Assembly: GCF_004795015.1 (NCBI RefSeq)
Contig: NZ_SSBI01000001.1
Span: forward strand, 124,001-188,000
Direction: 5' to 3'
Source: Streptomyces sp. A1277
GTDB taxonomy: Bacteria; Actinomycetota; Actinomycetes; Streptomycetales; Streptomycetaceae
DNA: 64,000 nt
The position numbers were made by a program, and so were the translations under genes. Below the pieces are notes generated by a model. The model was not told where the DNA came from and did not search any database. It saw only the letters and a program-made list of their open reading frames with translations. Numbering within the stretch: position 1 is the stretch's first letter; every line of letters begins with the position of its first letter. Shown one piece after another: positions 26,014-33,233 of the stretch.

Positions 26014-26856
26014 ATGTCCACCGCTCCGATACCTCCCGTACCTCCCGACTGGCGCGAGGCCAACCGCAGGATGTGGGATGAGCGTGTGCCCATCCACGCA
26101 GGCAGTGACTTCTACGACCTCGACTCCTTCCGCGCGGGCAAGGACGCCCTCCGGCCCTTCGAGGTGGCCGAGGTCGGCGACGTGACGGGCCGGACTCTGC
26201 TGCACCTTCAGTGCCACATCGGCCTCGACACGCTGTCCTGGGCACGGCGCGGCGCCGCTCAGGTCGTCGGCCTGGACTTCTCGGAACCGGCCGTCGAGAC
26301 CGCCCGCTCCCTCGCCGAGGACCTGGGATTCGGCCCCGACCGCGCGGCGTTCGTCGCCGCCGACGTGTACGACGCGGCCCAGGCGGTCCCCGACTCCACG
26401 TACGACATCGTGTACACGGGCGTCGGCGCGCTGAACTGGCTGCCCGACATCGACCGCTGGGCCGAGACGGCGGCCTCGCTGGTCGCGCCCGGCGGCTTCC
26501 TCTACCTGGCGGAGTTCCATCCGCTCACGGACTGCCTCGACGACGAGACGGGTTCGCGGATCGTGCACGACTACTTCAGCCGCGAGGCATGGGTGGACGA
26601 GACGCCGGGTACGTACGCGGACTTCGACGCGCCGACCGTCCACAACCGCAGCGTCGAGTGGCAGCACCCGGTGGGCAGCGTGGTGTCCGCGCTGGCCGCG
26701 GCGGGCCTGCGGATCGAGTTCCTCCACGAGCACGACGCGTCGCTCTTCGCGCGTTTCCCCGTGCTCAAACGAGGCTCGGACGACTTCTACCGCTACCCGC
26801 CGGACCGCCCCCGCATTCCGCTCATGTACTCGCTCAGGGCGGCGCGCCCCGCATGA
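26014..26856 (+). CDS. SAM-dependent methyltransferase (class I)
   Basis: 280 residues. Motif I TLLHLQCHIGLDTLSWARRGA (a variant of GxGxG with CHIGLD), then VVGLDFSEPAVETARS (acidic loop binding the SAM ribose) and the TYDIVYTGVGALNWLPDIDRW strand are typical of small-molecule methyltransferases. No recognisable substrate domain. Divergent from the peptidase. The next gene downstream is a broken SGNH hydrolase, so its original context may have been lost. Confidence 0.9.
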   Translation: MSTAPIPPVPPDWREANRRMWDERVPIHAGSDFYDLDSFRAGKDALRPFEVAEVGDVTGRTLLHLQCHIGLDTLSWARRGAAQVVGLDFSEPAVETARSLAEDLGFGPDRAAFVAADVYDAAQAVPDSTYDIVYTGVGALNWLPDIDRWAETAASLVAPGGFLYLAEFHPLTDCLDDETGSRIVHDYFSREAWVDETPGTYADFDAPTVHNRSVEWQHPVGSVVSALAAAGLRIEFLHEHDASLFARFPVLKRGSDDFYRYPPDRPRIPLMYSLRAARPA

Positions 26857-26927
26857 CAGAGGCGCGGCGGCGCCCCGGACGGAACCGGAACGCCACCGCA
26901 CCTCTTCTGCCTGTGCTGCTTCCTGCC

Positions 26928-27247
26928 CTACGCCGCTGAGCGGAACGCGGGCAGATAGCCGCCCGACTGCCCCTCGGGCTTGGGGTGGTACGAGTTGCTG
27001 ACGGGGATCGAGACGCTGTGCAGCCACGGGTCACCGGAGCACAGCTCGTGCCCGGTGAACTCGTCCGCGACCCCGGAGAAGGTGAACCCGGCGTTCGCGG
27101 CCTGCTTGGCGATGACGCCGTTCAGCACGTCTGACGCATTGTTGACGGCTGTGCGTTCCTTGTCGGAGAGCCCGGCGACGCAGCTTCCGCCGATCTCGTA
27201 GAAGCGGGGATAGCCCAGCACCACGACGTGGGCCTGCGGGGCCCGGG
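26928..27247 (-). pseudogene. 5'-truncated SGNH/GDSL hydrolase remnant
   Basis: Only the C-terminal 106 or so residues remain, reading APQAHVVVLGYPRFYEIGG to the end. They match the C-terminus of secreted Streptomyces SGNH esterases: the strand VVVLGYP, the Cys pair (GGSCVAGLS, HELCSGDPWL) and the catalytic His block SYHPKPEGQSGGY. The catalytic Ser block (GDS) and signal peptide are missing. Homology stops at about 27247, where integrase coding sequence begins on the other strand, so the gene was cut by a rearrangement. Confidence 0.8.
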
Positions 27248-27250
27248 AGC

Positions 27251-28537
27251 TGGTACGAGGCCCAGGATCTGGCCGCCTCGACCATGCAGAACTACAAGCG
27301 CCACATCGAGGAGCACCTCCTCCCCGACTTCGAGGACCATGCGCTCGCCGGCATCCTGCGCTCGGACGTCGACCGGTGGGAGAAGAAGGAGAGGGCGCTG
27401 TACGCGGCCTCCAGCGTCAAGACCTGGCGCTCCACGTTCCACCTGATATTCGAGGACGCGATCGACGAAGGGCTGATCACGTCGAACCCGGCGACCAGGC
27501 GACGTGGGCGGGGAAAGCGCGCGGGCCGCTCCCGTGACAGAGGCCCGGAGAAGGTCGTCACCGATCCGCTGGGCATCCTGCTCACCGCCGAACGGGCAGC
27601 CCTGCTGTCCGGCCGCGACGACGAGTTCGTCGGCGTGGTCCTCAAGGGGTACACCGGCATGCGCTGGGGCGAAGTCGTCGGCCTGGAGACCGAGTTCGTC
27701 CGCGCCGGATCCGTCCGTGTCGAGTGGCAGCTCTACGAGCTCGACTCGGGTGAGATGGTGCGCTGCCCGCCCAAGGACGACAGCTATCGCACCCTCGACT
27801 CGATGGACTGGCTGTCCGCCCTGGTCGCCAACCACGTCGCCCGCACGAAGCCGACGCCCTGCCCCTGTCACGGCAGGACCTACGTCTTCCGTGGCCAGGG
27901 CGCGGCTCGTACCGGAGGGCACCAGGGAGCGAAACTCGTCGACGTCGCACGCCGGGCCGAGGTCTCCACGGGGACGGTGTCCAACGTCCTCAACCACCCT
28001 GACCGCGTCGCCGAGGCCACCCGCACACGGGTGGAGAGGGCCGTCAACGACCTCGGGTTCGTGCGTGGCGGAGTTGTGGCGGAACATGCGGCTCACTGGC
28101 GCAGGACCGGCTTCGGGACCTGGCTGTTCACCCCGGCGGTGTCAGGCTGGTACCCGAAGAAAGCCCCGCAGGAGGCGCGCCCCGTTCCTCTGCTCGGCGA
28201 GCCGTGGCCCGGCGTCCCAGTACAGGGGCGCGGCGCCAGCAACCGGGCCGACGCCTGCTGGCTCCCGATCGCGAGGGGCCTCACGCCCCATGGCCTGCGC
28301 CACACCCATCGAACCGTGATGGAAGACCTCGGTACCGAGAAGGTCCTCATGGACCAGCGCATGGGCCACATCGACGGCTCCGTATCGGCGCGCTATGCCC
28401 ACGTCACCCCGGGCATGCGCATGCGGCTCATGGCCGGGATGACAGAGCAGTGGGAGTCGGCCCTCGACGCCCGGCCGGCCATGTGCGCCGCATCTCCCGT
28501 GCGGGCACTCGACGACCTTCTGCGACTGCGCGGGTAG
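27251..28537 (+). pseudogene. 5'-truncated tyrosine recombinase with embedded LacI-type HTH
   Basis: Phage-type integrase lacking its N-terminus. Coding starts abruptly at WYEAQDLAASTMQNYKRHIEEHLL, the core-binding SAM-like domain; the first internal ATG is at 27284. Catalytic residues are all present: Arg I in TGMRWGEVVGLE (codon 27662), HGLR (28289-28300), MGHIDGS, and Tyr in ARYAHV (28394). Between Arg I and HGLR lies an insert with KLVDVARRAEVSTGTVSNVL followed by RVAEATRTRVERAVNDLGF (27932-28072), the DNA-binding domain of a LacI repressor including its hinge side. If translated from 27284 it is 417 residues. Probably inactive for lack of the arm-binding domain. Confidence 0.8.
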
Positions 28538-28971
28538 TTACGGGCCGACATGACGACCGTACGGCGAGGGCGCCGAGGGCTGCAGTTCGAAAAGCTGCGG
28601 ACCCACTGAGCAGGGGCCTCCCCCTCCTGATCTTGCGAATGTCGCGGTTAGGCGGTGCGCGGAAGGCTGAGCCGGCGGAGGAAGGGGCCACGGAGAGGCC
28701 GTGTTCTGCCAGCAGCCCTGCCGTCCAGGGCCACTGACTTCGTGGCATTCATCCCCGATCAGCCAAGGAGCGCCACACTCGCGAGGGTGGGCGGCTTGAC
28801 CGGACAGATGGGGGCCGCGTGACGATGCGCCGAAACGCCAGCTGAGCGGAGCGACTTGGGAGAGTCGTCCCGCCGGAGATTCTCTGCTTCCGGGGTGCGG
28901 CCTCCGTGCCACCCTGCAGCCCCATGACTGCAAGCTCACGTGACCATCAGGGCCATGAACACCCGTGGACG
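28538..28971. other. Sparse DNA downstream of the recombinase remnant
   Basis: 434 bases in which I see no supported gene. Frames on both strands give unstructured Arg/Ser/Pro-rich translations. It probably represents decayed element DNA. Confidence 0.5.
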
Positions 28972-29094
28972 TCAGGTGCCGACGATCACGCTCTTGAGGA
29001 AGGTCGAGTCGCACTTCGAGCACTTCAGGCGATTGGTGCTGGTCGGATGTAGCGTCTGGGTACCGCAAACCGGACACTTGTGACCCTTGGGCAT
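28972..29094 (-). CDS. 40-residue zinc-ribbon protein
   Basis: A small gene: ATG at 29094, AGGAG seven bases upstream, TGA at 28972. The product has two knuckles, CPVC near residue 7 and CSKC near residue 30, spaced like a rubredoxin-type or treble-clef zinc ribbon, and a basic N-terminus MPKGHKC. It has no helix-turn-helix. Such microproteins often modify transcription or bind nucleic acid, but the role here is unknown. The strong ribosome-binding site and the Cys spacing argue that it is real. Confidence 0.7.
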   Translation of the reverse strand: MPKGHKCPVCGTQTLHPTSTNRLKCSKCDSTFLKSVIVGT

Positions 29095-29728
29095 CTCACT
29101 ACTCCTAATATCAGATGGGTGCGCTTCGCGCGATAACCGCGAGAGTACGCGCGTCCTGCACTATTAACCGCGTTTCGGCCTAATCATTGAGAATCTGCTG
29201 GAAGCTGATATGTAGCCGCATCAACGCAGGTCAACGTCCTGATGCTGGGCCTGTGGGCGGACGCTACTGACGCAGCATCAGGTCCTGATGAGGGGTAGAA
29301 CACGTGCTGACCTGGTCGTACAGCTCCTGGATCAGATGCGGTAATAGCTGGGCTTGGGCTCGGCAATGCCCATGCATCGCCGAGTCGTGGGCCACGCGGG
29401 CCCTGTGGCCCCGGCCTTGGGCCAAGGTCCCTCGCCCGTCCGGGACTAGCTTGGCCGCCCTCTTCGAGCGTGCTGTGTGTCTTCCATCGCGGCGAGAGCT
29501 GGGTGGGCAGGGCTACGCGGAGGGGGTGTGGCTGTCCGGCCGTCGATGGTGAAGAGATGCTCCACGGTGCCCCATCGTGCGCCGGACGCCCAGAGCGTAC
29601 GTGGCGGGGCACCCCTCCAGACACTCGGCTCAGCTGCGCGCACCGCTCACAGAATGAAGCCCACGCGGGCTTCGAAACTGTCATGCTCCGCTGAGCCGAA
29701 TGAACGTTCCGCACTCTGGAGGAGTCAC
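29095..29728. other. Long non-coding stretch in the accessory region
   Basis: 634 bases with no convincing gene. The first 150 bases are less GC-rich than the surroundings and should hold the promoter of the zinc-ribbon gene. A 10-bp inverted repeat lies at 29238-29247 / 29273-29282, and a 7-bp hairpin GAAGCCC/GGGCTTC at 29656-29673, just before the next gene. Confidence 0.5.
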
Positions 29729-30043
29729 GTGGCAATCCGTAAGAGCATGGAGGAGGTCCTCGTGGTCGCCGGGCAGCGCGAGGAGTGGCTTACCCGTTGC
29801 GAACAGGGCCTCATTGCCGCAGGGTTCAAGGACGTGCGGACACTCGCAGACCTCGGGCAGGTGACGGGCACGTACAGAAAGTTCCCCACCTGGGGCGAGC
29901 TCACGATCACGGTCGTCCCGGGCGCTCAGTCGGGATACATACGACTGACGCTTCACTCGACCGCCGCAGTCGACAACATCTACGCCATTTTCTCCAGCCC
30001 GAACAAGAAGGTTCTCGAGGCTGCGAAGGCCGGTTTCGCGTGA
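29729..30043 (+). CDS. Small conserved protein of unknown function
   Basis: 104 residues, GTG at 29729 with a near-perfect GGAGGAG site four bases upstream. The sequence is a compact alpha/beta type: an N-terminal helix (RKSMEEVLVVAGQREEWLTRCEQGLIAAGF), then strands TGTYRKFPTWGELTITVVP and YIRLTLHSTAAVDNIYAIF, and a C-terminal helix. No signal peptide or metal motif. I do not recognise a named family. It lies convergent to the toxin-antitoxin pair, so it is not part of that operon. Confidence 0.7.
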   Translation: MAIRKSMEEVLVVAGQREEWLTRCEQGLIAAGFKDVRTLADLGQVTGTYRKFPTWGELTITVVPGAQSGYIRLTLHSTAAVDNIYAIFSSPNKKVLEAAKAGFA

Positions 30044-30098
30044 GCGCAGCACCGTCCGGAACTCGGAGTTGCGGCGTGGTCGGAACAGCCGTTGCGGA

Positions 30099-30551
30099 TC
30101 AGCCCGTGGGCCAGAATTTGGGTGCGTCCGCCTGAGGGTCGACGGTGCGGACACGGGTGGCGCGAGTTGGGTCGACAGAGGTGAGGGAGACCAGACGTTG
30201 GCCGTCTGCGACCGATAGCTCGGCCAGAGCGTGGGGGAGACCCGCGCAAACCGTGGCGATGGCCGAGCCGAGGCCGACCAGCCCGCCGTGCTTGTTGTTC
30301 TGGCGGTACTCGATCCGATGGAGCCCGGATGCGGCGATCGCCGCGACTTCAAGGTGCCGGCTCATCTGTTTGGTGTCGTTGGTGAGGACCGCGTCGAAGC
30401 CTTCAGCGCGGGCCTTCTCGAACAGCTCGATGTCTTTGGTGCCAGCCCATCCGGGCAGGTCATGCACGTGCAGGACGTCATGAGCTTTGAGGAGGATGCG
30501 GACGATGTCGGCCATAGGGCGCGGCACGTTCTCGTCGAGCAGCAGTTTCAA
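30099..30551 (-). CDS. DUF5615-type PIN-like toxin
   Basis: 150 residues beginning MKLLLDENVPRPMADIV, the hallmark first strand and acidic residue of the DUF5615/Mut7-C PIN-like family, followed by DLPGWAGTKDIELFEKARAEGFDAVLTNDT, which carries the other conserved acids. PIN domains are metal-dependent ribonucleases. The last 40 residues form an extension rich in Val/Thr/Asp. The start overlaps the upstream DUF433 gene by four bases (ATGA), the usual layout for antitoxin before toxin. Toxicity is inferred from family and pairing. Confidence 0.82.
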   Translation of the reverse strand: MKLLLDENVPRPMADIVRILLKAHDVLHVHDLPGWAGTKDIELFEKARAEGFDAVLTNDTKQMSRHLEVAAIAASGLHRIEYRQNNKHGGLVGLGSAIATVCAGLPHALAELSVADGQRLVSLTSVDPTRATRVRTVDPQADAPKFWPTG

Positions 30552-31222
30552 GCGGCGCCTCGGCTCGCACCTGCGCCTGCACCGGTTGACGTTCCGGTGT
30601 AGCTGTCGACGTAATCGGTGAAGTCGGTTGCTTCGAGTGCTGCTCCGGCACTGACCCCGGGGAAGAAATCGGCGATCTGCTCCGGCGGAATTCCATCTCG
30701 GATCAGGGCTGCGACCTCGGCTGCGGGGACGCGGGTGCCACGGATCACCGGCTCACCGCCGCGTACGGATGGATCCACGGCGACATCTGGGCGGGGAGAC
30801 AGCAGGTCGGGAATGTGCCGGCCGTTCCGATAGAACGGGGCAAGGACATCGACGAGCTGGTGGATGACGAGGTTGCTTTTGCCACCCTTGCGGCCGATCA
30901 GGTCGACGGCATGATCAGGGTCGGCCAGGTACACCGTGCCCCCGTCGGTGACGAGCTGGTAGGCCGAGAGGTGCTCTCGCTCGCCCAGATCGTCCCTGAG
31001 GGAGTCCACTGCGCGACGGATCCGCTGCAGCGAGGTCTCCTGCCGGAGGCGCACGCAGGTTCGCAGCGCAACGACATCTCGGAAGGAGTACAGGATCGGC
31101 CGTATAGCCGAGATCTCCGGGATGAGGACGGCGCCTCCCGCCCCTGAGGCGTGACGCCAGTGAGAGAGCTGGGCCATCGTCGCGCCGGACAGCGCCGCTG
31201 CGAGCTTCGGTTCGTACGACAT
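30548..31222 (-). CDS. DUF433 antitoxin with MerR-like N-terminal domain
   Basis: 224 residues. The N-terminal half (PILYSFRDVVALRTCVRLRQETSLQRIRRAVDSLRDDL) resembles a MerR-type helix-turn-helix and coiled segment. The C-terminal part has the DUF433 signature DPSVRGGEPVIRGTRVPAAEVAALIRDGIPPEQIADFFPGVS. DUF433 proteins are predicted DNA-binding antitoxins paired with DUF5615 PIN-like toxins. The gene precedes and overlaps the toxin, so autoregulation of a two-gene operon is likely. ATG at 31222 follows GAGGAGGG. Confidence 0.85.
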   Translation of the reverse strand: MSYEPKLAAALSGATMAQLSHWRHASGAGGAVLIPEISAIRPILYSFRDVVALRTCVRLRQETSLQRIRRAVDSLRDDLGEREHLSAYQLVTDGGTVYLADPDHAVDLIGRKGGKSNLVIHQLVDVLAPFYRNGRHIPDLLSPRPDVAVDPSVRGGEPVIRGTRVPAAEVAALIRDGIPPEQIADFFPGVSAGAALEATDFTDYVDSYTGTSTGAGAGASRGAA

Positions 31223-31418
31223 GAACCCTCCTCTCTGTGCCTACCCGTATGAGCGCGACCGTACTGCATTCTCTGTCGAGGCCCCGCTCAGTGCGACCCT
31301 TCGAGGCAGGGGAGCCTGAACGTCTTGCTGCGCGGCGGCGCCCCTGCAGCGCCGGGATCTGGGGAGCCGCCTCCCGCACTTGGCTCCCAAACGGCTCCCA
31401 AGACGCCCCCAGGAACGA

Positions 31419-31457
31419 GTCAGGGGCCTGATCCACTTAGTGGATCAGGCCCCTGAC
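31419..31457 (-). terminator. Strong hairpin downstream of tRNA-Pro
   Basis: A perfect 18-bp stem (31419-31436 / 31440-31457) with a 3-base loop, starting 16 bases after the tRNA 3' end. It would end tRNA transcription and also separate the tRNA from the accessory region. Confidence 0.75.
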
Positions 31458-31472
31458 CTGGTGTTTCAGCTG

Positions 31473-31546
31473 TCGGGGTGGCGGGATTTGAACCCACGAC
31501 CTCTTCGTCCCGAACGAAGCGCGCTGCCAAGCTGCGCTACACCCCG
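31473..31546 (-). tRNA. tRNA-Pro (anticodon CGG)
   Basis: Full cloverleaf on the minus strand: acceptor stem CGGGGTG/CACCCCG, D-arm TAGCGCAGCTTGGCAGCGCG, anticodon stem CTTCG/CGAAG with loop TTCGGGA (anticodon CGG), and T-loop GGTTCAAATCC. 74 nt including the discriminator A; CCA is not encoded. tRNA 3' ends are frequent integration sites and the accessory stretch lies on the 3' side of this gene, though I find no second copy of the tRNA end. Confidence 0.95.
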
Positions 31547-31642
31547 ATCGCCGCCGGTCTCCCGGCGACATCGATTACTTTAGCCCACCGGCGCCCGGAG
31601 ACGAAATCCGGTTTTTGTCGCGATCGGTCGGTGCGGCGTGGA

Positions 31643-32584
31643 TCACGCCTCCCGGGGCGTCAGTGTCAGCAAAGTGGCCTCCGGGGGGCAGGCGACGCGG
31701 ACCGGGGCGTAGCGGCTGGTGCCGCAGCCGGCCGAGACGTGGAGGTAGGCGCGGTTGCCGTGGGCGTAGTGGGTGGAGAGGCCCTTGACGCGGTCCGTAT
31801 CCAGGTCGCAGTTGGTGACCAGGGCTCCGTAGAAGGGGATGCAGACCTGGCCGCCGTGGGTGTGACCGGCCAGGATCAGGGGGTAACCGTCCGTGGTGAA
31901 GGCGTCGAGCGAGCGCAGGTAGGGGGCGTGGACGACGCCGATCGAGAGGTCGGCGCCCGTCTCGGGACCGCCCGCGACCTCGGCGTAGCGGTCGCGCTTG
32001 ATGTGGGGGTCGTCCAGGCCGGTGAAGGCGAGCTCCAGGCCGTCGAGCTTGAGGCGGCCGCGCGTGTTGGACAGGTTCAGCCAGCCCGCCTCGTCGAAGG
32101 CGTCACGCATCGGCTCCCACGGGTTGTGGACGACGCCGACCGCCGGGGCGTTGCCGTTGAGGCCGTGCTTGCCCGACGCCTTCTCGAAGAGGTAGCGGAC
32201 CGGGTTGCGGAGCTTGGGGCCGTAGTAGTCGTTGGAGCCGAAGACGTACACCCCCGGGAACTCCATCAGCGGGCCGAGCGCGTCCAGCAGCTCCGGCACG
32301 GCTTCGGGGTCGGAGAGGTTGTCGCCGGTGTTCACGACGAAGTCCGGGCGCAGCCCGGCCAGCGACTGGAGCCAGGCGCGCTTCTTGCGCTGGCCGCTGA
32401 CCATGTGCACGTCGGAGACCTGGAGGACGCGCAGCGGGCGCGCCCCCTGGGGGAGCACCGGGATCGTCACCCTGCGCAGACGGAACGAGCGGACCTCGAA
32501 GCCTGCCGCGTAGGCGAGACCGGCGACGCCGGCCGCGGCGGTGACCGCCGTGATTTTCAGGGGTACTCCGTAGCGTGCGCGCAT
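31643..32584 (-). CDS. Membrane-anchored metallophosphoesterase
   Basis: 313 residues with an N-terminal hydrophobic anchor (VPLKITAVTAAAGVAGLAYAA) and a calcineurin-like fold: VSDVHM, VVNTGDNL, GSNDYYGPK (Asn kept where GNHD is usual, His replaced by Asp), and GHTHGGQVC. This YkuE-like subgroup is usually extracytoplasmic and metal dependent, with lipid or nucleotide phosphate substrates. ATG at 32584 gives the usual short signal anchor; the frame is open 24 codons further but without a sensible start. It is divergent from the YqeY gene. Confidence 0.9.
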   Translation of the reverse strand: MRARYGVPLKITAVTAAAGVAGLAYAAGFEVRSFRLRRVTIPVLPQGARPLRVLQVSDVHMVSGQRKKRAWLQSLAGLRPDFVVNTGDNLSDPEAVPELLDALGPLMEFPGVYVFGSNDYYGPKLRNPVRYLFEKASGKHGLNGNAPAVGVVHNPWEPMRDAFDEAGWLNLSNTRGRLKLDGLELAFTGLDDPHIKRDRYAEVAGGPETGADLSIGVVHAPYLRSLDAFTTDGYPLILAGHTHGGQVCIPFYGALVTNCDLDTDRVKGLSTHYAHGNRAYLHVSAGCGTSRYAPVRVACPPEATLLTLTPREA

Positions 32585-32663
32585 GCGCCCATCGTTGCAG
32601 ACGACGCGGGCCCGCAGGAAAACAGGCGGGCACAGTGCGCCCCGCACCTGCCACAATCACCCC

Positions 32664-33128
32664 ATGACCACGCTCAAGTCCAAGCTCAAGGAAGACCTCA
32701 CCACGGCCATGAAGGCGCGTGACGAGCTGACCTCGTCCACGCTCCGGCTGACCCTCACCGCGATCACCAAGGAGGAGGTCGGGGGCAAGACCGCCCGCGA
32801 ACTCTCCGACGACGAGGTGCAGAAGGTGATCGCCAAGGAGGCCAAGAAGCGCCGCGAGGCGGCCGATGCCTTCGCCAAGGGCGGCCGGACCGAGCAGGCC
32901 GAGCGGGAGAAGGAGGAGGGCGAGCTGCTCGAGACGTACCTCCCGCAGCAGTTGAGCGACGAGGAGCTGGCCGCGATCGTGGCGTCCGCCGTCGACGAGG
33001 CGAAGGCCGCCGGGGCCGAGGGGCCGCGTGCGATGGGCGCCGTCATGAAGATCGTCAACCCGAAGGTCGCGGGCCGCGCCGACGGCGGACGGGTGGCCGC
33101 CGCGGTGAAGAGGCTCCTCGCGGGCTGA
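32664..33128 (+). CDS. GatB/YqeY domain protein
   Basis: 154 residues, almost entirely a YqeY domain: KLKEDLTTAMKARDELTSSTLRLTLTAITKEEV at the N-terminus and the C-terminal MGAVMKIVNPKVAGRADGGRVAAAVKRLL. This domain resembles the tRNA-binding tail of GatB, and stand-alone YqeY proteins have no firmly established role. ATG at 32664. Convergent with the penicillin-binding protein gene through one strong shared terminator. Confidence 0.92.
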   Translation: MTTLKSKLKEDLTTAMKARDELTSSTLRLTLTAITKEEVGGKTARELSDDEVQKVIAKEAKKRREAADAFAKGGRTEQAEREKEEGELLETYLPQQLSDEELAAIVASAVDEAKAAGAEGPRAMGAVMKIVNPKVAGRADGGRVAAAVKRLLAG

Positions 33129-33166
33129 GGCCGGCGGGCGGGGTCACCCGCGGATACGCGCACGGC

Positions 33167-33218
33167 GATACGAAGGAGGGGCGCCCCGGTTCGTTCCGGG
33201 GCGCCCCTCCTTCGTATC
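33167..33218. terminator. Perfect 23-bp bidirectional terminator
   Basis: Arms 33167-33189 and 33196-33218 are perfect complements with loop TTCGTT. It lies between convergent yqeY and penicillin-binding protein genes and is the longest perfect hairpin I found in the window. Confidence 0.85.
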
Positions 33219-33233
33219 ACTGTCCGCGGCGGC

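Noticed and set aside
25945-27027. Upstream extension of the S9 peptidase to about 1000 residues
   Set aside because: The extra 361 codons lie opposite the methyltransferase and lack domain character; ATG at 25944 gives the usual N-terminus.
29184-29735. 183-codon minus-strand frame in the island
   Set aside because: Composition lacks any recognisable domain, and the start has no ribosome-binding site; the region looks non-coding.
31473-31546. Duplicated tRNA-Pro end as an att site in the island
   Set aside because: I looked for the tRNA 3' end elsewhere in 26.9-31.4 kb and found no convincing copy.
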